This document shows positions 1 through 7,857 of a DNA stretch of 26,058 nucleotides, piece by piece. The stretch spans positions 1-26,058 of the forward strand of contig JBKPOY010000050.1 of NCBI GenBank assembly GCA_046733295.1, given 5' to 3'. Each line of letters starts with the position of its first letter. The first letter of the stretch is position 1. This stretch comes from 13-2-20CM-68-14 sp046733295. Lineage in GTDB: Bacteria; Actinomycetota; Thermoleophilia; Gaiellales; Gaiellaceae. Position numbers and translations under genes: made by a program. The notes beneath the pieces were generated by a model, which was not told the origin of the DNA, searched no databases, and saw only the letters and a list, made by a program, of their open reading frames with translations.

Positions 1-2
1 GG

Positions 3-983
3 GCGGCGCCCGCCGCCGCGACGGCCGCGGTCCAGCGCGCCGCCACGCGCTCAGGTCCAGTCGCGCACGCTGGAAGCCGTGCTCGCCCCGGCCGCCGTGC
101 CTCGCATCGCCGCCCGACCATGCGCACGATGCGCGCGCGGACCCACCGCCACACGTTTCCAAAGCGGGAGCTCGTGAAGGCCGCGCCGCCGGATCTCGAC
201 GGCGCGTCGCCGGGAGCCGCCACCGTCTGGCTGAACCGCGCGCTGCCGGATCCGACCCCGCCGGCGCTCCGCCTGAAGCCGCGCTTCGCGAAGCATCTCC
301 TCAGTGTCTCGCGCGGGCGGCATGTCAGTTGGTCGCTGCTGCTCGGCGTGCTCCGCGCCGAGGGCCACAACGGCTCCGCCCCCGCGAACCTCGCCGCCCT
401 CAAGGGGCTTGCCTCGAGGCTTGCGAGCATGCACGTTCGCCCCGGCAGTCCGTGGGCCGCGATGTTCTCGCTCTCGCGCGACACCTCGGTCGCCGACCGC
501 GCGATCGCCCTGTCGCACTACTACCGGGCCGTCGGCCTGAGGGCGCTCGTCCGCGGGCTCGTCGCCGAGAAGGCGAACCTCGCGAAGAAGGTGTTGAACG
601 ACCCGCGCGTCTCGATCTACTCGGGAGGCCGAGGTGACATCCAGGCAGGCCGCGTCAACGTTCGCGTGCTCGCGACCGTCGAGTACCTCGCGGACACGTT
701 CGGGCAGGTCACGGTCTCGTGCCTGATCAGTGGACACGGGCTCTATGCCCGCCCCGGCGTCATCTCGGCGCACATCTACGGCCTCGCCGCCGACATCAGC
801 GCCCTCGGCGGCGTGTCGATCACCGGTCACCAGCAGGCCGGCAGCGTCACGGAGCACGCGGTGCGCGAGCTCCTCCTGCTGCCGCCGGAGATGCTGCCGA
901 AGCAGGTCATCTCCCTGCTCGGGCTCGGTGGTCCCTCGTTCCCGCTGGCCAACCACTGGGATCACATCCACATCGGCTACTAA
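3..983 (+). CDS. Protein with M15-peptidase-like C-terminal domain (5' end probably outside window)
   Basis: The first ATG is at 120, but it has neither a ribosome binding site nor a -10-like box before it, and the frame stays open back to base 3, beginning with an Ala-rich stretch like the end of a signal peptide. The gene therefore probably starts upstream of the window. The C-terminal 90 residues carry the pattern of M15-type zinc D,D-peptidases: HIYGLAADIS (His, then Asp seven residues on) and a terminal NHWDHIHIGY that would give the last His ligand. An earlier segment, SWSLLLGVLRAEGH, resembles the catalytic-Glu helix of lysozyme-like transglycosylases; that similarity is only suggestive. 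The best reading is a secreted cell-wall-active or wall-binding protein. The product is not a named family I recognise, and no catalytic activity is proven. Confidence 0.6.
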   Translation, partial: AAPAAATAAVQRAATRSGPVAHAGSRARPGRRASHRRPTMRTMRARTHRHTFPKRELVKAAPPDLDGASPGAATVWLNRALPDPTPPALRLKPRFAKHLLSVSRGRHVSWSLLLGVLRAEGHNGSAPANLAALKGLASRLASMHVRPGSPWAAMFSLSRDTSVADRAIALSHYYRAVGLRALVRGLVAEKANLAKKVLNDPRVSIYSGGRGDIQAGRVNVRVLATVEYLADTFGQVTVSCLISGHGLYARPGVISAHIYGLAADISALGGVSITGHQQAGSVTEHAVRELLLLPPEMLPKQVISLLGLGGPSFPLANHWDHIHIGY

Positions 984-986
984 GGG

Positions 987-1013
987 CATGGGGGAAACCG
1001 GGTTTCCCCCATG
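987..1013. terminator. Perfect 13-bp inverted repeat, terminator-like
   Basis: The arm at 987-999 (CATGGGGGAAACC) is the exact reverse complement of 1001-1013, with one central base. It begins three bases after the stop codon of the preceding gene. As RNA it would fold into an 11-12 bp stem. No T tract follows, so it may be a Rho-assisted or mRNA-stabilising hairpin, or a copy of a dispersed palindromic repeat, rather than a classical intrinsic terminator. Confidence 0.55.
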
Positions 1014-1061
1014 AACCCCCTCCTTATGTTGAGGACACCGCGACCGTTGGCCAGCGCTCCC

Positions 1062-1078
1062 GCCGGGCGAAGCCCGGC
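1062..1078 (+). other. Short hairpin in the leader of the DUF192 gene
   Basis: GCCGGGC (1062-1068) and GCCCGGC (1072-1078) form a 7-bp GC stem with a GAA loop, about 40 bases before the DUF192 start. A TATGTT box at 1024-1029 could serve as a -10 element upstream, which would make this part of the leader. It may be chance in such GC-rich DNA. Confidence 0.3.
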
Positions 1079-1117
1079 TCCGCGCACCGCCTGGGCGGCT
1101 CCTTGGGGAGACGATGA

Positions 1118-1516
1118 ATGAAGAGCTTTGAGTTGAGAATTGGCGACGGGCGCGTTCTTTGCGAACGGTGCTTCGTTGCGGACAGTGCGGTCGCGCGGAT
1201 GCGCGGGTTGCTCGGACGGAGTGGGCTGGAGAGCGGGGAAGGCCTGCTTCTCCGGCCCGCCTCGTCGGTGCACACGTTCTTCATGCGCTTCCCGATCGAC
1301 GTTGTCTTCCTCGGCCGCGACGGCGAGGTGCTGAAGGTCGCTGAGCGCGTCCCGGCGTGGCGAACCGCAGCGGCGAGAGGCGCGAAGGCCGTTGTGGAAC
1401 TCCCGGCGGGCGAAGCCGCGAGGCGCGCCCTCCGCGTGGGCGACCGCCTGGATCCGGCCGGCCGCGCCGAACCCCGTTCGGGGCCGGCCGCGAACCACCC
1501 ACCGGCTTCGGCCTGA
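1118..1516 (+). CDS. DUF192 family protein
   Basis: This 132-residue protein has the DUF192 (COG1430) signature in order: ARMRGLLGR near residue 27, GLLLRPASSVHTFFMRFPID, then VVFLGRDGEVLKVAERVPAW, GAKAVVELPAGEA and RVGDRL. Family members are small beta-rich proteins of unsettled function, often exported, and common in Actinobacteria and Archaea. No signal peptide is visible here. The start ATG at 1118 has a GGGGAG ribosome binding site at a sensible distance. The last 16 residues are Pro/Ala-rich and outside the family core. It lies 76 bases before hpnC on the same strand, with a hairpin between, so it may be transcribed separately. Family assignment is firm; function is unknown. Confidence 0.85.
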   Translation: MKSFELRIGDGRVLCERCFVADSAVARMRGLLGRSGLESGEGLLLRPASSVHTFFMRFPIDVVFLGRDGEVLKVAERVPAWRTAAARGAKAVVELPAGEAARRALRVGDRLDPAGRAEPRSGPAANHPPASA

Positions 1517-1524
1517 CGCGCTCG

Positions 1525-1544
1525 CGGCGCACGAACGTGCGCCG
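1525..1544 (+). terminator. 9-bp hairpin between DUF192 gene and hpnC
   Basis: CGGCGCACG (1525-1533) pairs exactly with CGTGCGCCG (1536-1544) around an AA centre, just after the DUF192 stop. There is no following T run. It could be a weak terminator or an mRNA-end hairpin separating DUF192 from the hopanoid operon. Confidence 0.4.
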
Positions 1545-1592
1545 AAGGCGTGCAAGTTGCGCCCGACGGGGGCGAACCGCGATCTTTACCGC

Positions 1593-2411
1593 ATGCTCGA
1601 CATCGCCTCGGTGGCAGAGCGTGCGCGCGGCGAGAATTTCCCCGTCGCGTCACTTGCGTTCCCACGTGAGTTGCGACCGCACATCCGCGCGCTCTATGCG
1701 TACGCGCGCCTCGTCGACATCTTCGGCGACGAGCTCGACGGCGGCCCGGAGGCGCGGCTTGCAGCGCTCGACGAGCTCGAGGGCGAGGTCGAGGCGTGCT
1801 ATCGGGGCTCGCCCACGTGGCCGGTGCTCGTCGAGCTGCAACCGACCATCCGCGCGTTCGACCTTCCGCGCGAGCCCTTCCTGCGCCTGATCGAGGCAAA
1901 TCGAATCGACCAGCGCGTCTCCGAGTACGAAACCTGGGGTGACGTCAAGCACTACTGCATCCACTCCGCGGATCCGTGCGGCAGACTCGTGCTCGGAGTG
2001 CTCCGGCGCCTCGACGATCACGAGGCCGTGGCGCTGAGCGACGACGTCTGCACCGGCCTGCAGCTCGTGAACTTCGTCCAGGACGTGCCCCGCGACCTCG
2101 CACTGGGTCGGATCTACCTGCCCGCCGAGGATCGGCGGCGGTTCGGGGTCACCGAGCTCGACCGTCCGAACGAGCCGCTGCGCGGGCTGCTCGCGTTCGA
2201 GACGGAGCGGGCCCGCGATTTGCTCGCCGCGGGGGAGCGGCTCGGCCGACGCCTCGGCGGTAGGACGGGGCGCGCGGTCGCCGCGTTCGCACGGGGCGGA
2301 CTGGCCGCATGCGAGGCGCTCGAGCGCGCCGACTTCGACGTCTTCGCGCAACGGCCCAGGCCCTCGCGGGCCCGACTCGCACGCGCCGCGCTCGGGGCCC
2401 TCGTCCGATGA
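1593..2411 (+). CDS. hpnC: Squalene-synthase-like protein HpnC
   Basis: HpnC works with HpnD and HpnE to make squalene from two farnesyl diphosphates; HpnC converts presqualene diphosphate to hydroxysqualene. ATG 1593 is chosen because family homology begins at once (SVAERARGENFPVAS); the longer open frame from 1392 overlaps the DUF192 gene. That gives 272 residues, normal for the family. The second Asp-rich motif is intact (LVNFVQDVPRDLALGRIYLP, Asp164 and Asp168). The first reads LVDIFGDE (Asp42, Asp46, Glu47), with Ile where a second Asp is usual. The stop overlaps the hpnD start by ATGA. The partner order hpnC-hpnD-hpnE makes the assignment strong despite the altered motif. Confidence 0.9.
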   Translation: MLDIASVAERARGENFPVASLAFPRELRPHIRALYAYARLVDIFGDELDGGPEARLAALDELEGEVEACYRGSPTWPVLVELQPTIRAFDLPREPFLRLIEANRIDQRVSEYETWGDVKHYCIHSADPCGRLVLGVLRRLDDHEAVALSDDVCTGLQLVNFVQDVPRDLALGRIYLPAEDRRRFGVTELDRPNEPLRGLLAFETERARDLLAAGERLGRRLGGRTGRAVAAFARGGLAACEALERADFDVFAQRPRPSRARLARAALGALVR

Positions 2412-3229
2412 CCGTCGAGCACGCCTACGCCGAGGTCGAGCGGGTCACGCGGAAGCGCGCGCGGAACTTCGCCTACGGGATCATGCTGCTGCCCCGCTCG
2501 AAGCGGCGGGCGATCGCGGCCATCTACGCGTTCGCCAGGCGAGTCGACGACCTCGCGGACGGCCCGCTGGCCGACGAGGAGAAGCGCTCGCGCCTCGAGC
2601 GGATGCGCGCGGATCTGCACGTGCCGCCGGGGGGCGACGCGACACTCGTCGCGCTCGCGCACGCGCGGGGGCGCTACGGCATCCCGCTGGACGCGCTCGA
2701 GGCGCTGATCGACGGCGGCATCCAGGACACCGAGCAGAAGCGGTACGCCGACTTCGGCGAGCTTCGCGGGTACTGCACCCGGGTCGCGGGCGCCGTGGGG
2801 CGCGCATGCGTCGTCGTCTACGGGGCGAACGAGCCTCTGAGAGCCGAGACGCTCGGCGTCGGCCTGCAGCTGATCAACATCATCCGTGACGTGGCCGAAG
2901 ACTGGCAGCTGGGGCGCGTGTATCTGCCGCAGGACGAGCTCGCGCGGTTCGGGGTCGCGGAGGACGACATCGCAGACGGCCGGTCGACGCCGGCCTGGCG
3001 CGAGCTGATGGCGTTCCAGGCGACCCGCGCGCGGGCCGAGGTCGACGACGGCATGACCCTGCTCGAGCATCTCGATCGACGCAGCGCGGCCTGCGTCGCG
3101 ACGTTCGCTGGCCTCTACCGCTCCACGCTCGAACGGATCGAGCGCGACGGCTACGAGGTGTTCGGCGGCCCGCCGACGCTCTCGCCCGTGACCAAGCTTC
3201 GCGTTGTGGGAGCGGCGCTCGCTAGATGA
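2408..3229 (+). CDS. hpnD: Presqualene diphosphate synthase HpnD
   Basis: HpnD condenses two farnesyl diphosphates to presqualene diphosphate. ATG 2408 overlaps the hpnC stop by ATGA, giving 273 residues. Both Asp-rich motifs of the squalene/phytoene synthase family are present: FARRVDDLAD (Asp47, Asp48, Asp51) and NIIRDVAEDWQLGRVYLP (Asp161, Asp165). The segment IYAFARRVDDLADG and the terminal VVGAALAR are typical of HpnD. It is more canonical than its upstream paralogue HpnC, and the two probably arose by ancient duplication. It also overlaps hpnE by ATGA, so the three genes are probably translationally coupled. Confidence 0.93.
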   Translation: MTVEHAYAEVERVTRKRARNFAYGIMLLPRSKRRAIAAIYAFARRVDDLADGPLADEEKRSRLERMRADLHVPPGGDATLVALAHARGRYGIPLDALEALIDGGIQDTEQKRYADFGELRGYCTRVAGAVGRACVVVYGANEPLRAETLGVGLQLINIIRDVAEDWQLGRVYLPQDELARFGVAEDDIADGRSTPAWRELMAFQATRARAEVDDGMTLLEHLDRRSAACVATFAGLYRSTLERIERDGYEVFGGPPTLSPVTKLRVVGAALAR

Positions 3230-4500
3230 AGGCAATCGTCGTCGGCGGTGGCCTCTCCGGCCTCTCGGCCGCGCTGGAGCTCGTGGACGCCGGCCACGGG
3301 GTGACGCTGCTCGAAGCCCGACCCACCTTCGGCGGAGCGGTGCAGACGCTGCCGGAGCGAGACGGCGATCCAGATCCGCCCCCGGACAACGGCCAGCACA
3401 TCGCACTGGGCTGCTTCTCCGCCTACACGCGCTTTCTCGAGCGGATCGGCAAGGGCGGCGCCGTGCGCCGTGAGCGGCTCCGCCTGCCGGTGATCGCCGA
3501 GGACGGCTCCGTCGCTCACCTCGGCAGCGGGCTCGCCGGCCTGTTCCGCTACCGCCACCTGACGCTCGCCGAGCGCCTCGAGGTGGCGCGCGTCGCCCGC
3601 CGCGTCGGCGCCGAGGACGAGGTCGCAAACCAGGACAAGACGTTCGGCGCTCTCCTTCGCGAGCTCGGCCAGTCGCAGCGGGTGATCGACCGCTTCTGGG
3701 ACGTCTTCGTTCGGCCCGCTCTGAACCTGCGCACCGACGAAGCCGGGGCGAACTACGGCATCCACCTCGTCTCCACCGCGCTGCTCAGCAGGCAGCGCGG
3801 CGCCTCGGACGTGCTCTTGCCCGTTGAGCCGCTTGGTGCGATGCACGGCGATGCCGGGGCGGCGGCGCTCCACCGGGCCGGCGCCGAGGTTCGCGCGGCC
3901 GCCCGGGTCGTCGAGGTCGACGGCGGCGGTGTGACCCTCGCGAGCGGAGAGCGCATCGGCGCCGATGCGGTTGTCGTGGCGGTACCGCCCGAGGAGGCAA
4001 CACGCCTGCTCGGCGAGCCCGACCCTGGCCTCGGCGACTCACCGATCGTCTCGGTGCATCTCGTGCTCGATCGTCCGGTGCTGCGCCACCTCGTCGCGGG
4101 TCTGCTGGAGAGCCCTGCGCACTGGGTCTTCGATCGCGGCAGGCTCACTCGTCGTGCGGCGACCGGGAGCCAGTACCTGACCGTCGTCTCGAGCGGCGCC
4201 CCCGAGCTGCTCGCGATCCGCGGGAGGGAGCTGGTCGAAACGGTTGCCAACGCGTTGACAGAGCGCCTGGGCGGCGCGGAGGTGCTCTGGTCGCGAGTGA
4301 GCCGCGAGCCGCGGGCCACGTTCGCGGCGACGCCCGGCACGCTTGGCCGGCGCCCCGGCGCCGGAACCGCAGTTCCGAACGTCGTGCGCGCGGGCGCGTG
4401 GACCGCGACCGGCTGGCCGGCGACCATGGAGAGCGCAGTTCAAAGCGGGCTGAACGCCGCGCGTTCGTTGTCCGAAATGCCAACGAAGGTGGCGGCCTGA
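3226..4500 (+). CDS. hpnE: Hydroxysqualene dehydroxylase HpnE
   Basis: HpnE is an FAD-dependent enzyme that reductively removes the hydroxyl of hydroxysqualene to give squalene. The N-terminus has the dinucleotide-binding fold, VVGGGLSGLSAALEL, with the acidic residue of EARP ending the second strand, followed by FGGAVQT and DNGQHIALGCF, as in phytoene-desaturase-like amine oxidases. The C-terminus has NVVRAGAWTATGWPATMESA, the second FAD contact typical of this superfamily. Length, 424 residues, is normal. The start overlaps hpnD by ATGA. The 3' end overlaps the longest possible shc reading frame by about 100 bases, or by only 3-4 if shc starts at a CTG (see shc). Confidence 0.93.
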   Translation: MKAIVVGGGLSGLSAALELVDAGHGVTLLEARPTFGGAVQTLPERDGDPDPPPDNGQHIALGCFSAYTRFLERIGKGGAVRRERLRLPVIAEDGSVAHLGSGLAGLFRYRHLTLAERLEVARVARRVGAEDEVANQDKTFGALLRELGQSQRVIDRFWDVFVRPALNLRTDEAGANYGIHLVSTALLSRQRGASDVLLPVEPLGAMHGDAGAAALHRAGAEVRAAARVVEVDGGGVTLASGERIGADAVVVAVPPEEATRLLGEPDPGLGDSPIVSVHLVLDRPVLRHLVAGLLESPAHWVFDRGRLTRRAATGSQYLTVVSSGAPELLAIRGRELVETVANALTERLGGAEVLWSRVSREPRATFAATPGTLGRRPGAGTAVPNVVRAGAWTATGWPATMESAVQSGLNAARSLSEMPTKVAA

Positions 4501-6287
4501 CTCTCGCGCCGGACCGGCAGACGACGACGCTCGACCAAGCCGTCGAGCGCGCGACGTCGCGCCTGTTCGAGCTGCAGCATCCGGACGGCTGGTGGGTCGG
4601 GGAGCTCGAGTCGAACGCGACGATGATCGCCCAACACCTGTTCTGGCATCACTTCCTCGGGTTGCGAACGCCGGAGCTCGACCGCAAGATCGCGAACGAG
4701 CTCCTCGCCAGGCAACGCGAGGACGGAACCTGGGCGATCTGGTTCGAGGGGCCGCCGGACCTTTCGACCACGATCGAGGCGTACGCCGCATTGAAGCTCG
4801 CGGGCGTCGATCCGGGCCCTCGCGCGCGCGAGTACATCCGCCGCCGGGGAGGCGTCCCTCGCGCGCGCGTCTTCACGAAGTGCTTTCTCGCGCTCCTCGG
4901 CCACTGGCCGTGGCAACTCGTGCCGCGGATGCCGCCGGAAGTGATCCTCCTGCCACCCGACGGGCCTTTCTCGGTCTACACGTTCTCCTGCTGGGCGCGG
5001 CAGACCGTCGTGCCGCTGTCGGTCGTCGAGGCGATCCGCCCCGTCCGGCCGGCCGCGATCGAGCTGCGCGAGATCGGGGCCCGCCCCGGCCGCACGAAGT
5101 CGCCACCGCGGCCCGGTCCGCTGCGGCGCGTCGCCTTCGCGACCGCCGAGCGATGGGTGCGCGACCGACAAGAGGCGGACGGCTCGTGGGGCGGAATCCA
5201 GCCGCCCTGGGTGTGGTCGATCGTGATGCTCGCGGCGCTCGGCTACGGCCTCGAGGACGACACTCTGCGCCGGGCGGTCGAAGGCTGGGGCCGCTTCACG
5301 ATCGATGAGGGCGACCGGCTACGGCCCGAGGCCTGCCAGTCGCCGATCTGGGACACGGCGCTCGCGGTGATCGCGCTCCTCGACGCGGGCGTTGCCCCCG
5401 ATCACCCGCAGCTGCGCTCGGCGGGTGACTGGCTTCTCGGCGAGGAGGTGCGTGTCGCCGGCGACTGGTCGGTCCGCCGGCCCGCCCTGGCGCCGGGCGG
5501 CTGGGCCTTCGAGTTCGACAACGACCTCTACCCCGACGTCGACGACACGGCCGCCGTCGCGCTCGCCCTGCGCGGGCTTGGAACCGGCGACGACGCCGTC
5601 GACCGGGGCCTCGCGTGGACGGCCGGCATGCAGTCGGCGAGCGGCGGCTGGGGGGCGTTCGACGTCGGCAACGAGGCGCACTGGCTCTACAAGCTGCCGT
5701 TCTGCGACTTCGGCAAGGTCACGGACGAGCCCAGCGCAGACGTCACCGCCCATGCGCTCGAGGCGCTCGTGCGTGAGGGCTCGTTCGCCGACGAGGTGGG
5801 TCGCGGGCTCGACTGGCTGCTCGCCGAGCAGGAGGCCGACGGGTCCTGGTTCGGCCGCTGGGGGGTCAACCACCTGTACGGGACGGGGGCCGCCTTACCG
5901 GCGCTCGAGGCCTGCGAGCTCCCACCCGAGCACCCGTCGATCCGCCGTGCCGTCGCCTGGCTCGACTCGGTCCAGCAGCCCGCAGGGGGCTTCGGAGAGG
6001 ACATCCGTTCGTACGCGGATCCAAGCTGGCGCGGACGCGGTACGGCGACGCCTTCTCAGACTGCGTGGTCGCTATTAGGCTACGTCGCGGCGGGCGAAGC
6101 CGAATCGGAATCGGCTGAGCGCGCAGCAACCTGGCTTTGCAGCGCACAACGACCCGATGGTGATTGGGATGAAGCTCATTTCACGGGAACCGGCTTCCCG
6201 CTCGACTTCATGATCCGTTACCACCTCTACCGTCTGCACTTCCCGCTCATGGCCCTAGGTCGTCTACGAGAAAGGCTCGCCGCATGA
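4398..6287 (+). CDS. shc: Squalene-hopene cyclase
   Basis: It cyclises squalene to hopene/hopanol at the membrane. The catalytic acid motif DVDD is present in DNDLYPDVDDTAAVAL (Asp380, Asp382, Asp383 counting from 4398). At least six QW-type repeats are visible: QHPDGWW, QREDGTW, QEADGSWGG, QSASGGWG, QEADGSWFG and QRPDGDW. From 4398 it is 629 residues, normal for the family. The start is uncertain. GTG 4398 would bury 33 extra residues in hpnE. Family homology begins near TLDQAVERA, and a CTG at 4497 overlaps the hpnE stop as CTGA with AAGGTGG 5-7 bases upstream, matching the ATGA overlaps elsewhere in this operon. I give the GTG coordinate but think the CTG is quite possible. The stop overlaps hpnH by ATGA. 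Confidence 0.95.
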   Translation: MDRDRLAGDHGERSSKRAERRAFVVRNANEGGGLTLAPDRQTTTLDQAVERATSRLFELQHPDGWWVGELESNATMIAQHLFWHHFLGLRTPELDRKIANELLARQREDGTWAIWFEGPPDLSTTIEAYAALKLAGVDPGPRAREYIRRRGGVPRARVFTKCFLALLGHWPWQLVPRMPPEVILLPPDGPFSVYTFSCWARQTVVPLSVVEAIRPVRPAAIELREIGARPGRTKSPPRPGPLRRVAFATAERWVRDRQEADGSWGGIQPPWVWSIVMLAALGYGLEDDTLRRAVEGWGRFTIDEGDRLRPEACQSPIWDTALAVIALLDAGVAPDHPQLRSAGDWLLGEEVRVAGDWSVRRPALAPGGWAFEFDNDLYPDVDDTAAVALALRGLGTGDDAVDRGLAWTAGMQSASGGWGAFDVGNEAHWLYKLPFCDFGKVTDEPSADVTAHALEALVREGSFADEVGRGLDWLLAEQEADGSWFGRWGVNHLYGTGAALPALEACELPPEHPSIRRAVAWLDSVQQPAGGFGEDIRSYADPSWRGRGTATPSQTAWSLLGYVAAGEAESESAERAATWLCSAQRPDGDWDEAHFTGTGFPLDFMIRYHLYRLHFPLMALGRLRERLAA

Positions 6288-7288
6288 AATTCCCACTGCG
6301 CTCGACGATCCAGATCGGCAGCTACGTCGCGAAGCAGAAGCGTACGGGGGCGCGCTTCCCACTGGTTCTGATGCTCGAACCGACGCTCGCGTGCAACATC
6401 GCCTGCATCGGCTGCGGGAAGATCCGCGAGTACGAGTCGAACAAGGCGCGCCTCTCGGTCCAGGAGTGCATCGACGCCGGTGTGCAGTGCCCGGCTCCCG
6501 TCGTCTCGATCTGCGGCGGCGAGCCGCTCGTCTACAAGGGGATCGAGGACGTCGTCTCGGGGATGCTCGAGATGCAGAAGAACATCGAGCTCTGCACGAA
6601 CGCGCTCAAGCTCGAGCAGTTCCTCGAGGTCTTTGAGCCGAACCCGCGGCTCACGTTCGTCGTCCACCTCGACGGCATGCGCGAGATCCACGATTACATC
6701 TGCGACTACCCGGGCCTCTGGGACACGGCCGTCGATGCGATCAGGGCCGCGCGCTTGCACGGCTTCCGCGTGACGACGAACACGACCGTCTTCAAGGAGA
6801 CGAAGGTCGAGGACGTCCTCCAGATGATGGATTACCTGACCAACGAAGTCGGCATCGACGGGATGCTCGTCGCCCCCGGCTACCAGTACTCACAGATCGA
6901 CCCGAACCTGACGATGACGAGGGCCGAGCACGAGCAGAAGTTCCAGATCATCAAGGCCGCCGCGAGGAAGAACGGCTACCGCTGGCTCGCCAGCCCTGTC
7001 TACCAGGAGTTCCTCGCCGGCGAGCGTAAGCTCGCGTGCGCGCCGTGGGGGTCGATCACGCGAAACCCGTACGGCTGGAAGGGCCCCTGCTACCTGCTGA
7101 CCGACGGAATCTTCCCGACGTACGACGCGTTGCTCGAAGGAATCGAATGGGAGGAGTACGGCCCCGGCAACGACGCGCGCTGCGAGCATTGTGGCATCCA
7201 CTCGGGCTTCGAGCCCTCGGCAGCCCTGGTCGCTGCCGACAGCCTCAAGGAAAGCGTCCGGAGCATGGCTTGGACACTGACGGGCTAG
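6284..7288 (+). CDS. hpnH: Adenosyl-hopene transferase HpnH (radical SAM)
   Basis: HpnH is a radical SAM enzyme that adds the 5'-deoxyadenosyl group to diploptene, giving adenosylhopane, the first step of extended (C35) hopanoids. The cluster motif is LACNIACIGCGKI, with Cys37, Cys41 and Cys44 in CxxxCxxC spacing. The SAM-binding GGEPL follows in SICGGEPLVYKG. The C-terminal cysteines (LACAPWG, GPCYLL, CEHCGIHSGFE) are typical of HpnH. Length is 334 residues. The ATG overlaps the shc stop by ATGA. Its presence means the organism probably makes side-chain-extended hopanoids, not only hopene. Confidence 0.95.
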   Translation: MKFPLRSTIQIGSYVAKQKRTGARFPLVLMLEPTLACNIACIGCGKIREYESNKARLSVQECIDAGVQCPAPVVSICGGEPLVYKGIEDVVSGMLEMQKNIELCTNALKLEQFLEVFEPNPRLTFVVHLDGMREIHDYICDYPGLWDTAVDAIRAARLHGFRVTTNTTVFKETKVEDVLQMMDYLTNEVGIDGMLVAPGYQYSQIDPNLTMTRAEHEQKFQIIKAAARKNGYRWLASPVYQEFLAGERKLACAPWGSITRNPYGWKGPCYLLTDGIFPTYDALLEGIEWEEYGPGNDARCEHCGIHSGFEPSAALVAADSLKESVRSMAWTLTG

Positions 7289-7857
7289 CGGACGAGCCGC
7301 TCACCTTTGCCTGCGCCATGGGGGTGGAAGAGCGCGCCGCGCGCCGCCTCGGCCCGACCGTCCGGCTCGGGCTCGGCGCCGCGAACGGAATCCCCGAGCA
7401 CGGGCGCCTCGTCTCGTTCGGGATCGCCGGGGCGCTCCGGCCCGACCTCGAGGTGGGAACGCTGATCGACGCGACGCGCGTCGTCGACGAACAGGGGAAC
7501 GTCCTCTGGGAGGGCGGCCCCCTCGGAGTCGTCCAGGCCCGCGAGGGGACGATCCTCGGCGCGAGCCGCATCATCGACGAGCCCGCCGAGCGGGAGCGCG
7601 CCCGGCGCGAGAGCGGGGCCGACGCGGTCGACATGGAGTCGGGGCCCCTGGCCCGAACGGGCAGGCTCGCCGGCTGCATCCGGGTGATCAGCGACACGCC
7701 CGAGCGGGGCCTCGGCGCCCTCGCCCAGGGCGCAAAGCCGAACGGGGACCCGAACTACGCGGGCCTGCTCAGAGCGTTCCTGCGCGAGCCGCGCGAGACG
7801 ACGCGGGCGGCACGCGACGCCCGCCGGGCCCTCAAGCGCCTGGAGGCGGTCGCGTGA
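7270..7857 (+). CDS. hpnG: Adenosylhopane phosphorylase/nucleosidase HpnG
   Basis: HpnG releases adenine from adenosylhopane, giving ribosylhopane (or its phosphate). The sequence shows the purine nucleoside phosphorylase fold: FACAMGVEERAARRLG at the N-terminus, SFGIAGALRPDLEVGTL, and the substrate-binding ADAVDMESGPLA. I chose TTG 7270, which overlaps the hpnH 3' end by 19 bases, because it keeps the first beta strand (LTFACAMGVEE); the next start, ATG 7318, would cut that strand. The resulting 195 residues are slightly short for the family. The longer frame from 7036 lies inside hpnH and is not credible. The stop overlaps ispH as GTGA. Confidence 0.85.
   Translation: MDTDGLADEPLTFACAMGVEERAARRLGPTVRLGLGAANGIPEHGRLVSFGIAGALRPDLEVGTLIDATRVVDEQGNVLWEGGPLGVVQAREGTILGASRIIDEPAERERARRESGADAVDMESGPLARTGRLAGCIRVISDTPERGLGALAQGAKPNGDPNYAGLLRAFLREPRETTRAARDARRALKRLEAVA

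Noticed and set aside
51..989. 312-codon minus-strand frame over the M15-like gene
   Set aside because: No ribosome site or family motif. The plus-strand frame ends in a recognisable metallopeptidase pattern.
2114..3628. 504-codon open frame on the minus strand
   Set aside because: It is the complement of hpnC, hpnD and hpnE, which have clear motifs on the plus strand. Composition is shadow-like.
7036..7269. Longer N-terminus for hpnG
   Set aside because: This part lies inside hpnH, whose radical SAM C-terminal cysteines are in the other frame. HpnG homology begins only after TTG 7270.
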